Shown here: piece by piece, positions 27,179 through 36,149 of the stretch
Numbering within the stretch: the first letter of the stretch is position 1
How the letters are laid out: each line of letters begins with the position of its first letter
Made by a program: the position numbers and the translations under genes
Notes under the pieces: generated by a model
Database searches by the model: none
What the model was told of the DNA's origin: nothing
The model's input: only the letters and a program-made list of their open reading frames with translations
Assembly (NCBI RefSeq): GCF_000365425.1
Contig: NZ_AQOV01000001.1
Span: 1,488,001-1,552,000, forward strand
From: Methylomonas sp. MK1
GTDB taxonomy: Bacteria; Pseudomonadota; Gammaproteobacteria; Methylococcales; Methylomonadaceae
DNA: 64,000 bases
Reading direction: 5' to 3'

Positions 27179-27604
27179 TTATTCGGAATCCGCTACGACT
27201 TCAGTCTCGACGACTTCTACTTCAGCTTCTTCGGTTTCTTCTTCGACTTCTTCCTTAACCCGGCTACCAGCTTTTTGACCGTCGTTACCGCTGACGGCAA
27301 TCGCGGAAGGCTCGGTTACGGCCGCTTTTTGCGCCAGGGTTTGGCTGCGCAAGATGGCGTCGTTGAAACGAAAACCGCTTTCCAGTTCTTCAAGAGTGGC
27401 TTGATCGCATTCGATATTCATCAACACGTAATGTGCTTTATGAATTTTTTTGATAGGGTAGGCCAAATGTCTACGGCCCCAATCTTCCAAACGGTGAATT
27501 TTGCCTGCGGCTTCTTCAACAGTGGATTTATAACGTTCTATCATAGCCGGCACCTGAGCACTTTGGTCAGGGTGGACTAAGAAGACAATTTCATAATGTC
27601 GCAT
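27179..27604 (-). CDS. rpsF: 30S ribosomal protein S6 with a long acidic tail
   Basis: The protein has 141 residues. Residues 1-95 are standard S6 ([39 protein letters not shown]). The tail from about 96 is low complexity and rich in Glu and Val ([20 protein letters not shown]), longer than in many S6 proteins. In E. coli, RimK adds glutamates to the S6 C-terminus; here a Glu-rich end is partly encoded. First gene of its operon, with a visible promoter and structured leader upstream. Confidence 0.97.
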   Translation of the reverse strand: MRHYEIVFLVHPDQSAQVPAMIERYKSTVEEAAGKIHRLEDWGRRHLAYPIKKIHKAHYVLMNIECDQATLEELESGFRFNDAILRSQTLAQKAAVTEPSAIAVSGNDGQKAGSRVKEEVEEETEEAEVEVVETEVVADSE

Positions 27605-27631
27605 GATTTCTCCTTACGGGTTTAAAAGCCT

Positions 27632-27664
27632 CCCATCCGACTGGACAGTGAAGCAAGGGACGGG
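27632..27664 (-). promoter_or_regulatory. Structured rpsF leader, possible S6:S18 autoregulatory element
   Basis: In the predicted rpsF 5' leader CCCGUCC (27664-27658) pairs with GGAUGGG (27638-27632), enclosing a short ACUG/CAGU hairpin, and a GGGGA/TCCCC hairpin lies just upstream of it. Leaders bound by the S6:S18 complex are known in many bacteria. The position fits; the fine consensus could not be tested here. Confidence 0.35.
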
Positions 27665-27688
27665 GATAAATTCCCCAAAAAGCTGGGC

Positions 27689-27716
27689 ATTATAGAAATA
27701 GGCGCTGTTTTTGCAA
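27689..27716 (-). promoter_or_regulatory. Sigma-70 promoter of the rpsF operon
   Basis: The minus strand has TTGCAA (27711-27716), a 16-bp spacer, and a perfect TATAAT (27689-27694). Transcription would start near 27682, leaving a leader of about 78 bases before rpsF. The -35 lies in the loop and the spacer covers one arm of the fliK-side hairpin. Confidence 0.7.
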
Positions 27717-27738
27717 AGCAATTTTTCAACAGCGCCTA
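27699..27738 (-). terminator. Hairpin ending the flagellar transcript after fliK
   Basis: TAGGCGCTGTT (27699-27709) and AACAGCGCCTA (27728-27738) form an 11-bp stem with an 18-base loop, 8 bp past the fliK stop. The T-tract after it is weak. It separates the flagellar genes from the ribosomal operon on the same strand. Confidence 0.65.
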
Positions 27739-27745
27739 AAGTTGA

Positions 27746-29110
27746 CTAGGCAAACAGACTCAATAAACCATTGCTGGCGATGGCACGGCCTGCTTCAATT
27801 TCATCGAGAATAGCGTTGGAAGTATCGGTTGCCGCACTGTCGGTGTGGCCTTGGCCTTGACTATTGCCGCCGTGATTTTGCTCGCCGGCCGTTTGAAAGG
27901 ACTCGCGTCCCGGTCTTTGTTCGGATTGTTGCTGGGAAACGTTAACATCCGCCAAATTCAAGTTTTGTCCGCCCAACATTTCCCGCAACTTGGGGATAGC
28001 CGCCTCTATGGCGTCCCTGACCGCCGCATGCTGGGCGGTGAAGACCACACTGGCTTGATCCTGATTCACATCAATCTTGATGGAAATGGGACCTAAATGC
28101 TCGGGATTCAAGCGAATTTCGGCGGAAGGCACCGCTTGTTTATGCATCCACAGCAGTTTTTCGCCCAAGTCGGTGTTCCATTCCGGATGAGTTAAATGTT
28201 TTTCTATCGCCGGCGCCGGCGTTTGCCCGGCATTATTTACCGATTTATTCAGTTGGGCGATGTCGGCCGTCATTCTGGACAAGCCCACGTCAGCCTCGCT
28301 ACCGCCAGTTTGATGCTTCGGCACGTCGCTCTGCTCAGTTTGAAAAGCATTGGCCGCGTTGTCTTGCGCAAATTGCTGGGACGCGCCCTCTTCGGCGGCA
28401 AGGGTTTTGGCAAAACCGCTCTCCGCTGCCATGGCCTTCCGCCCTTCATCCGTGCCGTTCAATGCCGTCAACGCTTCTTTTTTAGCATCCATACCCAACA
28501 GTTCCGGACTGTTTTTGACGGCAGACATCGCCTCACTGGTTGCTACTGCGGATTTTAATACCTCATTAACGCCACTCACGCTATCCGCGACCGGCAAGGG
28601 CTGAGCTTGCGTGCCTGCGAACATCGCTGCATTCACCGCCTGCTCATCATTTGCGGCCTCGGTATTTTCCGCCACTATATCGGCAAGATTCTCTTGCTTG
28701 GCCGATGTAACCGGTAAAACCGCAGCTTGCTGTCCGGCACCGGTGGCCTCCAAGCCTTGCAGATATTGCAACACATCCGCCAAGGCTTGCATGGTATCGT
28801 CCAGATTAATATCCTGGCCGAGCTTGGTTGCCGTCGGCAAACTCTTGCCGAACAGAGCGGTAAAATCCTGCATGCTTTGACTATTCAAGGTGTCCGCGCC
28901 CAAACCGCCCAGCTGCTGTAAATTCGCCAAACCGGCGTCACCGGCCGCCCCCTTGCTCAATAAACTATTCTGCAATTGTGCCAGTTGCTCAAGCAGCGTC
29001 GCCGAAAACACGCCGGCACCTCCACCTTCGCCCAATAGACCTGTAGTCGCAACACTGGCGCCATCGGCAGAGGCTAATAGAGACAGCGGATTTAAACCTT
29101 GGATATTCAT
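27746..29110 (-). CDS. fliK: Flagellar hook-length control protein FliK
   Basis: The protein has 454 residues with a long low-complexity N-terminal ruler region rich in Ala, Gln and Glu. The conserved C-terminal domain (about 325-410) reads EKLLWMHKQAVPSAEIRLNPEHLGPISIKIDVNQ, VVFTAQHAAVRDAIEAAIPKLREML. FliK measures the hook and switches export specificity through FlhB. AGGAG precedes the start. It is the last gene of the run flrB to fliK; fliL and the later export genes do not follow, so they must lie elsewhere. Confidence 0.93.
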   Translation of the reverse strand: MNIQGLNPLSLLASADGASVATTGLLGEGGGAGVFSATLLEQLAQLQNSLLSKGAAGDAGLANLQQLGGLGADTLNSQSMQDFTALFGKSLPTATKLGQDINLDDTMQALADVLQYLQGLEATGAGQQAAVLPVTSAKQENLADIVAENTEAANDEQAVNAAMFAGTQAQPLPVADSVSGVNEVLKSAVATSEAMSAVKNSPELLGMDAKKEALTALNGTDEGRKAMAAESGFAKTLAAEEGASQQFAQDNAANAFQTEQSDVPKHQTGGSEADVGLSRMTADIAQLNKSVNNAGQTPAPAIEKHLTHPEWNTDLGEKLLWMHKQAVPSAEIRLNPEHLGPISIKIDVNQDQASVVFTAQHAAVRDAIEAAIPKLREMLGGQNLNLADVNVSQQQSEQRPGRESFQTAGEQNHGGNSQGQGHTDSAATDTSNAILDEIEAGRAIASNGLLSLFA

Positions 29111-29137
29111 GGCATTTCTCCTGACATTTTTATTTAA

Positions 29138-29590
29138 TCAAGCACTTCCCGTGCCATCCTTACGTCCTGATCGCGCAGCCCGGTCGTCTTGCTCGGCCTG
29201 TTCGCGTTTTTGTTCGACTTTCATTTCTTCGACCAACGCCAAATCACTGACTTTTTGCAGACTTTTGGTACGCTGATGTGCATCTTCCCAGCGCTTACGG
29301 GCCCGCTGTACCTCGCGTTCATGGTTGCTTACCGTCTGCTGCTGGCTTTCGATAGCCTGATCAAGCTTGTCGGCGAAGGCCCTGAACTCCATCAACTGAG
29401 TGATATTGATCCCTGCCTGCTGTCTGACGGCGAATTTACCTAAATAATCCAGACGGTAACTTTGTAGATTTTCGAGCTGAGCTTGCTGCTCTTGCAGCTT
29501 TTGCTGACTGATACCCAAAGCCTCCAAAGCGTCACGTTCCTGACGCGCATGCAGGTCGATAATAACTTTCAGTCGCTGCGACTTTTTCAT
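29138..29590 (-). CDS. fliJ: Flagellar export chaperone FliJ
   Basis: The protein is 150 residues, almost wholly coiled-coil helix rich in Gln, Glu and Arg, the standard FliJ form. ATG at 29590 overlaps the fliI stop by one base (TGATG). FliJ sits in the export gate with the FliI ATPase ring, similar to the gamma subunit of ATP synthase, and helps recycle chaperones. Sequence conservation is low in this family, so position between fliI and fliK supports the call. Confidence 0.9.
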   Translation of the reverse strand: MKKSQRLKVIIDLHARQERDALEALGISQQKLQEQQAQLENLQSYRLDYLGKFAVRQQAGINITQLMEFRAFADKLDQAIESQQQTVSNHEREVQRARKRWEDAHQRTKSLQKVSDLALVEEMKVEQKREQAEQDDRAARSGRKDGTGSA

Positions 29591-30939
29591 CAACTAGCCA
29601 ACAATTGCGCCAACTCGCTCAGACTCCGGCTCAAGTCCACCGATTCATCCATGCTTTGTTGCAGAAAATCCATGATCGCCGGATTTTTTTCTATCGCTTT
29701 ATCAATGCGCGGATCAGCTCCCGGCCGATAGGCGCCTACACTGATCAAATCCTTGTTCTGTTGGTAGGTGGAATACAAACGCCGCAAATCCCGCGCCATT
29801 TGCAGATGTTCCGGCTCTATGATGTCCGGCATCACCCGACTGATCGACGCTTCAATGTCGATTGCCGGATAATGACCGGATTCGGCCAGGGAGCGCGACA
29901 GCACCACATGACCATCCAGCACACCGCGCGCCGCGTCGGCAATCGGATCGTTGGTATCGTCGCCTTCCGCCAATACTGTGTAAAACGCGGTAATCGAACC
30001 GCCGCCTTCATCGCCGTTACCGGCGCGCTCCACGAGTTGCGGCAATTTCGCAAACACCGAAGGCGGATAGCCCTTGGTAGCCGGCGGCTCGTCTATCGCC
30101 AAAGCAATTTCCCGGTACGCCTGGGCGTAACGAGTCAAAGAGTCCATCAGCAACAACACGTCCAGCCCCTGGTCACGAAAATACTCGGCGATACTGGTCG
30201 CCAGCAAGGCGCCATGCACCCTCATCAACGGCGAATCGTCAGCCGGCGACGCAACGACTACGGCTCGGCGCAAACCTTCTTCACCGAGGATTTTCAGTAC
30301 AAACTCGTTAACCTCCCTGCCCCGCTCACCCACCAGGCCCACCACGACGACGTCGGCATTGGTAAACTTGGTCATCATCCCCAGCAACACGCTCTTACCG
30401 ACGCCGGTACCGGCAAACAAGCCCATCCTCTGACCGCGGCCGACGCTGAGAATGGCATTGATCGCCCGCACGCCAACATCCAAGGCCTCGCGAATGGGTT
30501 TGCGGCTGAGCGGATTGATGGTGGTACCGGATAAGGAAACTTTGGCATCGGTATCCAGCGGACCCTTACTATCCAGGGGTTTGCCCGCGCCGTCGAGCAC
30601 CCTACCCAACAGACCAAAACCGACGTTGGCCAAACTATTCTTACCCATCGGAATCACCCGGCAACCGGGTTCCAGACCATGCGTATCGCCGGTCGGCATC
30701 AAAAACAAGCGGGATCCGCCAAAACCGACGACCTCAGCCGTAATGATCTTGCCGGATTTGGTAATCACCTGACACAACGAACCGATGGCCGCCCGGCAGC
30801 CTTCTGCTTCCAGCGTCAAACCCACCATGCGCGATAATTTCCCTTCAACGACCAACTCCAAAGGATCGGCTGCCAGTCTTTCCCGGTACGGTTGCAAGCG
30901 CGCCAACCACAAATCGGAACGGTCAGCGCTGGGGATCAT
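29590..30939 (-). CDS. fliI: Flagellum-specific ATPase FliI
   Basis: The protein is 449 residues from ATG at 30939, which overlaps the fliH stop (ATGA); the longer open frame upstream is inside fliH. Walker A is AGTGVGKS at 176-183. The beta-subunit-like core includes GERGREVNEFV, VVVASPADDSPLMRVHGA and LLMDSLTRYAQAYREIALA. It energises the type III flagellar export apparatus and forms a complex with FliH and FliJ, encoded on either side. Confidence 0.97.
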   Translation of the reverse strand: MIPSADRSDLWLARLQPYRERLAADPLELVVEGKLSRMVGLTLEAEGCRAAIGSLCQVITKSGKIITAEVVGFGGSRLFLMPTGDTHGLEPGCRVIPMGKNSLANVGFGLLGRVLDGAGKPLDSKGPLDTDAKVSLSGTTINPLSRKPIREALDVGVRAINAILSVGRGQRMGLFAGTGVGKSVLLGMMTKFTNADVVVVGLVGERGREVNEFVLKILGEEGLRRAVVVASPADDSPLMRVHGALLATSIAEYFRDQGLDVLLLMDSLTRYAQAYREIALAIDEPPATKGYPPSVFAKLPQLVERAGNGDEGGGSITAFYTVLAEGDDTNDPIADAARGVLDGHVVLSRSLAESGHYPAIDIEASISRVMPDIIEPEHLQMARDLRRLYSTYQQNKDLISVGAYRPGADPRIDKAIEKNPAIMDFLQQSMDESVDLSRSLSELAQLLAS

Positions 30940-31640
30940 CGGCCAAAATCCTCGCGGCGCTCGCCGCCTAATACCGTGGCAATCACGGCGGCCACACGGC
31001 TTTCGACGCTGGCATCGATTCTGGACATTTCGGTTTCGACGGTGCAACCGCCGCGACTCAACAAAGGGTTTTCCTGCAAGCGCCAGGGCGGCATGTTTTC
31101 ATCGAGCTTTAACGCGGTGCGAACCAAGGCCGCATCTTCGGGATGTAAGTTGACGGTGACTTTCTGCGACGCCAGCGGCAAGGCATTGATCGCCTCCCTG
31201 ACTACGCCGACGATCTCGCCGGGTTCCAACTTCAATTCCCGGCGAATCAATTGACTGGCAATGGCAATAGTTAATTTCACCAATTCCTGCTCGACCGATT
31301 CGTCGAGTTGTTTGAAGGGCTCGCTGAGCGCTTCCAGCAAAGTTGTAAGTTCGGCTGCCTGCTTTTGCAGCAAATGCAAGCTTTCTTCATAGCCTTGTTT
31401 GCGCCCGGCCTCAAAGCCTGCTTTTTGTCCGTCCGCATAACCTTGCTGCTTACCTTGTTCGAAGGCTTCTGCGTAGGCCTGTTTCTGAATTTCTTCAATC
31501 TGCTCGGCGGTCAGCACCTCGGTGACTTCTTCCAATTCGACCGATTCGGAGCGCGGCGTGCTGAAATCCTGCAGATTAGTCCACCGATCCAGAGCCTGAA
31601 GTTCGGCCTCGGAAAATTTATTGCTCTTAGACGAACTCAT
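30936..31640 (-). CDS. fliH: Flagellar assembly protein FliH
   Basis: The protein is 234 residues from ATG at 31640, overlapping the fliG end by 14 bp. A repeated small-residue pattern (EQGKQQGYADGQKAGFEAGRKQGYEE, GxxxG repeats, about 60-85) is the hallmark of FliH. The C-terminal domain (LVKLTIAIASQLIRRELKLEPGEIVGVVREAI) resembles the ATP synthase delta subunit. FliH is the stalk and negative regulator of FliI. Overlaps with both neighbours indicate tight coupling. Confidence 0.95.
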   Translation of the reverse strand: MSSSKSNKFSEAELQALDRWTNLQDFSTPRSESVELEEVTEVLTAEQIEEIQKQAYAEAFEQGKQQGYADGQKAGFEAGRKQGYEESLHLLQKQAAELTTLLEALSEPFKQLDESVEQELVKLTIAIASQLIRRELKLEPGEIVGVVREAINALPLASQKVTVNLHPEDAALVRTALKLDENMPPWRLQENPLLSRGGCTVETEMSRIDASVESRVAAVIATVLGGERREDFGR

Positions 31641-32637
31641 CGCCACCGCCACCGCCGCCCAAAGCTATTTCACCCGCATCGGACAAGCGTTTGGCTATCG
31701 CCAGAATATCTTTTTGCGCGGCCTCCACTTCGCTCAAGCGCGCAGGCGGCGCGGCTTCCAAATCGTCACGCAACATTTCCGCCGCGCGTCTGGACATATT
31801 GGCAAAGACTTTGTCACGTAAACCGGTTTCCACGCCACGCAGGGCCAGCAATAACTGATCGGTGGACACTTCGCGCAACAGGGTTTGAATACCGCGATCA
31901 TCGACGTTGATCAAGTCGCCGAACACGAACATTTTATCCTGGATGCGTTGACCCAAATCGGCGTTGGCTTCGTTGATGTCTTGCATCATCGGATCGCTGA
32001 CACCACTTTCGATAAAGTTGAGGATATTGGCCGCCGCGTCGATACCGCCGATTTGCGAGGATTTGACCCCATCGCTGCCGGTCAACTGTTTTTCCATGAT
32101 GTCGTCCAGCTCGCGCAAGGCGGCGGGCTGCACGCCTTCCAGAGTGGCTATGCGCATCAAAATATCCGAACGCATGTTTTGCGGCAACAAAGTCAGTACG
32201 TCGGCGGCCTGATCGGCATCCAGCAAGGACAAAATAATGGAGATGATTTGCGGATGTTCCAGACGGATCAAATCGGCGATGGAACGGGTATCCATCCACT
32301 TCAACTGTTCGATACCCTTGCTGTTCGCACCCAGTAGAATTCGATCAATGATGCTGCCGGCTTTATCCGCGCCCAGAGCATTGGTCAGCATATTGCGGAT
32401 GTACTCGTCGGAATCCAGACCCAGGCCGGTTTCGTTTTTGATTTCGATGATGAACTCTTCCAGCACCTCATCGACCATACCCGAGCTAATCGGCCCGAGC
32501 TGCGCCATGTTCGAACCGATCAATTGCACTTCTTTCGGTCCCATATGCTTCAACACCGAGGCCGCCCTATCCTGTCCCACCGCCAATAACAGCAGCGAAG
32601 CCCGTTGCGCATGCGTTAATTTCTCTTGATCAGCCAT
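31627..32637 (-). CDS. fliG: Flagellar motor switch protein FliG
   Basis: The protein has 336 residues with the N-terminal domain (LTHAQRASLLLLAVGQDRAASVLKHMGPKEVQLIGSNMAQL), the middle EHPQIISIILSLLDADQAADVLTLLP, and the C-terminal torque helix region (FVFGDLINVDDRGIQTLLREV). It links the MS ring (FliF) to the C ring and interacts with stators. It overlaps fliF by 8 bp and fliH by 14 bp. A Gly-rich tail (GGGGGDEFV) ends the protein. Confidence 0.97.
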   Translation of the reverse strand: MADQEKLTHAQRASLLLLAVGQDRAASVLKHMGPKEVQLIGSNMAQLGPISSGMVDEVLEEFIIEIKNETGLGLDSDEYIRNMLTNALGADKAGSIIDRILLGANSKGIEQLKWMDTRSIADLIRLEHPQIISIILSLLDADQAADVLTLLPQNMRSDILMRIATLEGVQPAALRELDDIMEKQLTGSDGVKSSQIGGIDAAANILNFIESGVSDPMMQDINEANADLGQRIQDKMFVFGDLINVDDRGIQTLLREVSTDQLLLALRGVETGLRDKVFANMSRRAAEMLRDDLEAAPPARLSEVEAAQKDILAIAKRLSDAGEIALGGGGGGDEFV

Positions 32638-34381
32638 CGTCTTTTAACCAGGTTTTGATCACTTGCGCGACCAATTTAGGATCTTCGTCGATCAGTTTTT
32701 GTACATATTCCAAACGTTTTTCGTAGCTTTGTGGGGCTTCTAGTAACAATAAATCTTCCACACCAGTGGTGATGGTGCGCACTTCGCCGGTTTCCTCATC
32801 GACCGACACCGCGACAGCCACCGGCTTGCCGGTCTCATCGAAACGCACCACACCGCCGGTTGCTTCCGCGATTGCCTTGGCTTGTTCAAGTGCCTCTAAC
32901 TGTTCTTCTTTGGCGATCAAGGTGCGCAGACCGGGACGCAACACCCCCATGATCAGCAGCAAGACGACAGCAACCGCAGCCAACTGTTTCAGCGCATTGG
33001 CAAACCAGGCTTGTTCCCAGATAGGTTCGGAAGGGACTTCTTCCAGTGCATCGGGCAATCTGAATGCTACGTTGGTAACCGTCACTTGGTCGCCACGGCT
33101 ATTATCATAACCGACTGCCTGTTTGACCAAATCGCGAAGTTGGTTCAGATCTTCTTGCGAGTATGCAACTAGCGTAGCTTTACCGTCGGCTTGCACCACT
33201 TTTTTATCGTCAACCACGACCGCCACCGACAAGCGGCGTAAGGCACCGGTGGCGAGTCTAGTATGGGTAATGGTTTTATCCAATTCGTAATTACGGGTGG
33301 CGGTTTTGTTGGACGAGCCGGAACCGGATTCCGCGGCAGCTTGTTTTTCCTGGCCGCTGGCGACTTCCGGAGCGGTACCCGTTGGTGGAGGTTGATTTGA
33401 TAAGGCTCCGGGCACACCTTGCACTTTGGATAAGGAGTTATTTTCTTCCTGAGTTTGCTCGCTACGTAGGGCCGGCAAATCCGGGTTAAACATTTCCTGG
33501 GTTTTTTCGGTGACGGTAAAGTCGACGTCGGCGGAAATTTGCGCCCGCATGCCGTCACCGCCTACCAGTGGCGTCAGGATGTTTTCGATCCGTCCCCGCA
33601 GGTGTTCTTCTATATTTTTCTTATATTCGAATTGCTTGCTGGACAAGGACATATCTTCGCCGCCTTCCTTGCTGTTCAACAAACGACCTTTTTGATCCAC
33701 GACCGTCACTTGACTGGCTTCCATTAACGGTACGCTGGAGGCAACCAAGTGGATGATGGATTCGATTTGTTCTTTTTCGAGGATGCGGCCTTGATACAGC
33801 TCCACCACCACTGAGGCGCTGGGCTTTTTACGTTCGCGGACAAACACCGATTGGACTGGAATAGCCAGCAATACTTTCGCGGATTTGACGTTTTGGATAG
33901 TTTGAATAGTCAGGGCGATTTCGCCTTCCAATGCGCGTTGAAACCGCATTTGCTCGACATTTTTGCTGGCGCCGAAGCCGTTGTCTTTATCCAGCAGTTC
34001 GTAACCCAGGCTCGCGCTGCGCGGCAGGCCTTGTGCGGCCAATTTCAATTTCAGTTCCCGGACATTATCCGCCGGCACCATGATCGCGCCGGAGCCGGTT
34101 TCGACCTTGTAATCGACATTTAACTTGGTCAACGCATCGAGAATTTCCGCGGAATCTTTTTCGGCCACGCCGGAAAACAGTAAATCGTAAGATGGGGCCT
34201 GCGACCACAACACCACCGCCACGCCAATCGCCACGCTGAGTGCCAAACCCAACATCAAACCAAGCTGACGCACCATCGGCATTTTGCTCAGGCTTTTCAA
34301 AGCAGGGTGCATTTTGTCGGCGTTTGCCATACTTGATTGGCTATGGGCCTCCATCGGTAGATTTCTGTCTAGTTCGCTCAT
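32630..34381 (-). CDS. fliF: Flagellar MS-ring protein FliF
   Basis: The protein has 583 residues. An N-terminal transmembrane helix (about 38-60) is followed by ring-building motifs (YDLLFSGVAEKDSAEILDALTKLNVDYKVE, GLPRSASLGYELLDKDNGFGASKNVEQM). A proline/glycine-rich insert comes next, then a second transmembrane helix (about 455-477) and a cytoplasmic tail that binds FliG (YEKRLEYVQKLIDEDPKLVAQVIKTWL). It forms the MS ring in the inner membrane. It follows fliE by 18 bp. Confidence 0.97.
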   Translation of the reverse strand: MSELDRNLPMEAHSQSSMANADKMHPALKSLSKMPMVRQLGLMLGLALSVAIGVAVVLWSQAPSYDLLFSGVAEKDSAEILDALTKLNVDYKVETGSGAIMVPADNVRELKLKLAAQGLPRSASLGYELLDKDNGFGASKNVEQMRFQRALEGEIALTIQTIQNVKSAKVLLAIPVQSVFVRERKKPSASVVVELYQGRILEKEQIESIIHLVASSVPLMEASQVTVVDQKGRLLNSKEGGEDMSLSSKQFEYKKNIEEHLRGRIENILTPLVGGDGMRAQISADVDFTVTEKTQEMFNPDLPALRSEQTQEENNSLSKVQGVPGALSNQPPPTGTAPEVASGQEKQAAAESGSGSSNKTATRNYELDKTITHTRLATGALRRLSVAVVVDDKKVVQADGKATLVAYSQEDLNQLRDLVKQAVGYDNSRGDQVTVTNVAFRLPDALEEVPSEPIWEQAWFANALKQLAAVAVVLLLIMGVLRPGLRTLIAKEEQLEALEQAKAIAEATGGVVRFDETGKPVAVAVSVDEETGEVRTITTGVEDLLLLEAPQSYEKRLEYVQKLIDEDPKLVAQVIKTWLKDDG

Positions 34382-34399
34382 GGCTTATATTCCGCTAGC

Positions 34400-34711
34400 C
34401 TACATTGACATGCCCATCACGTCCTTATAAGCATCCACCAGTTTATTACGCACCTGGAGCATGGCCTGAAAAGAAACGCTGGCTTTTTGCGAGGCAATCA
34501 TCACTTCCGCCAAACTGACGTCACTCTGACCCATCTCAAAGGATTTAGCCATACCGCTGGCAGTTTGCTGGGTATTGTTCACGGCGTCGATGGATTGTTT
34601 CAACATGGCGGCAAAATCGCCGGACGTGTCGCTAGGCTGTGGCTTGGCGCCGGCCTCTATGGACATTGCCCGCATCTGCGCGAGCACTTGGTTAACATTC
34701 ATATCTGACAT
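34400..34711 (-). CDS. fliE: Flagellar hook-basal body protein FliE
   Basis: The protein has 103 residues, with the C-terminal FliE signature SLAEVMIASQKASVSFQAMLQVRNKLVDAYKDVMGM. It is the rod-MS ring junction protein and first exported substrate. It is the first gene of the fliEFGHIJK run and has its own sigma-54 promoter at 34747-34762, so structural genes can be expressed apart from flrBC. Confidence 0.96.
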   Translation of the reverse strand: MSDMNVNQVLAQMRAMSIEAGAKPQPSDTSGDFAAMLKQSIDAVNNTQQTASGMAKSFEMGQSDVSLAEVMIASQKASVSFQAMLQVRNKLVDAYKDVMGMSM

Positions 34712-34746
34712 GATAATGACTCTTTTAGGTTGCCTTGCTTAGCACA

Positions 34747-34762
34747 AGCATTTTTCAAGCCA
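34747..34762 (-). promoter_or_regulatory. Sigma-54 promoter of fliE operon
   Basis: The minus strand reads TGGCTTGAAAAATGCT, matching TGGC at -24 and TGC at -12 with correct spacing. The start site would be near 34735, about 24 bases before fliE. In Vibrio and Pseudomonas the fliE operon is RpoN dependent. Confidence 0.75.
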
Positions 34763-34766
34763 AGAT

Positions 34767-36149
34767 TTAACCTGGTACCATCACTCCTGCTTCCTTCATC
34801 CGCGCAATTTTGTAGCGCAGGGTACGCGGACTGATACCCAGCTTGGCGGCTGTGGTTTTCCGGCTGCCGCTGACATCGCGTAACATTTGCAAAATAATTT
34901 TTTCCTCGGCCGAACGCACGCCGTCGCCCAAGCTGCCGAGCTCGAATTGGCTATTGTCGCTATCGGTTTGCCGCGATTCTACGGCAAGACTTTGCACAGC
35001 AGCGGGCAAACTCGGCAAAACCAACATATCTTCCTCAAAAATCAGGTCGTCGGCGCCGATTAGACTCCGGCTTTGCAGGATCAACGCCCGCTGCACCACG
35101 TTTTCCAACTCTCTGACATTACCCGGCCAGTTGTATGCAGATAACTTAGTCATTGCCGCATCATCAAAGCTGCAAGCGGCTTTCCCTGCCGGACTATGCT
35201 TGCTCAATAACTCCAGCGCCAGCGGCAAAATATCGCCAGGCCGCTCCCGCAGCGGCGGAATTCTGAGCGGAAATACGCTCAAGCGAAAATACAGATCTTC
35301 GCGAAACCGGCCATCCTGCACATAGTCTTTTAATTTGCGGTTGGTAGTTGCCAAAATTCTGACGTTCAAGGCTATCTTGCGATGACTACCCAAACGTTCG
35401 ACTTCCTTTTCCTGTAACACACGCAGTAATTTGGCTTGTAGCGATATATCCATCTCGGAAATCTCGTCCAGCAATAAGGTACCACCCTGTGCCAGTTCGA
35501 ATTTACCCGGCGCCGATTGAATGGCGCCAGTAAAAGCGCCCTTTTCGTAGCCGAACAGCATCGCTTCCAGCATGTTTTCCGGAATCGCCGCGCAATTGAT
35601 GGCCTCGAACGGACCCGCATGATAATGCGAATTCCGATGAACATAGCGGGCCAGCACTTCCTTACCGGTACCGCTCTCGCCTTCCAGCAACATGGTCACA
35701 TCGGTTTTGGCTACTTTGCTGGCCAATGCATAAAGCTTTTTCATCCGCTCGTCAGCCACTACCCGCTCGTTAATTACTGGGGCTTGCAGCGTAATTAATG
35801 ATGCTACCTTATCGACCAACATTCCGGCTTCGAAGGGTTTGATCAAATAATCAGCCGCACCGGACTGCATGGCTTCCACCGCTTTGGGGATGGTGCCGTA
35901 AGCCGTCATCAGCAACACCGGCAACTGCTCGAATTTTTGCTGAATATTCTGCAACAGCTGAAAACCGTCCATCACCGGCATTTGTACATCGCTGACCACC
36001 AGCCTGACCGGGTATTTGGCCAACTGGCTCAGTGCCTCGATACCGTTTTTTGCGGAGATTACCCGATAGCCTTCAATTTCCAAGGTATCGCAGAGCGCCT
36101 CGCACAAAGCCATGTCGTCTTCGACGATAAGCACATCATACTGTTTCAT
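34767..36149 (-). CDS. flrC: Sigma-54-dependent flagellar response regulator FlrC/FleR
   Basis: The protein is 460 residues from ATG at 36149, overlapping the flrB end by 14 bp. A receiver domain (phosphoacceptor Asp54 in [12 protein letters not shown], Lys104 in YLIKPF) is followed by an AAA+ domain with Walker A GESGTGKE (157-164) and the sigma-54 contact loop GAFTGA (204-209). A Fis-type helix-turn-helix ends the protein ([23 protein letters not shown]). FlrC activates basal body and hook genes with RpoN; the fliE operon just downstream is its likely target. Confidence 0.94.
   Translation of the reverse strand: MKQYDVLIVEDDMALCEALCDTLEIEGYRVISAKNGIEALSQLAKYPVRLVVSDVQMPVMDGFQLLQNIQQKFEQLPVLLMTAYGTIPKAVEAMQSGAADYLIKPFEAGMLVDKVASLITLQAPVINERVVADERMKKLYALASKVAKTDVTMLLEGESGTGKEVLARYVHRNSHYHAGPFEAINCAAIPENMLEAMLFGYEKGAFTGAIQSAPGKFELAQGGTLLLDEISEMDISLQAKLLRVLQEKEVERLGSHRKIALNVRILATTNRKLKDYVQDGRFREDLYFRLSVFPLRIPPLRERPGDILPLALELLSKHSPAGKAACSFDDAAMTKLSAYNWPGNVRELENVVQRALILQSRSLIGADDLIFEEDMLVLPSLPAAVQSLAVESRQTDSDNSQFELGSLGDGVRSAEEKIILQMLRDVSGSRKTTAAKLGISPRTLRYKIARMKEAGVMVPG

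Noticed and set aside
29605..30534. A 309-codon open frame opposite fliI
   Set aside because: It is antisense to the conserved fliI gene, has no ribosome site and shows no recognisable domain.
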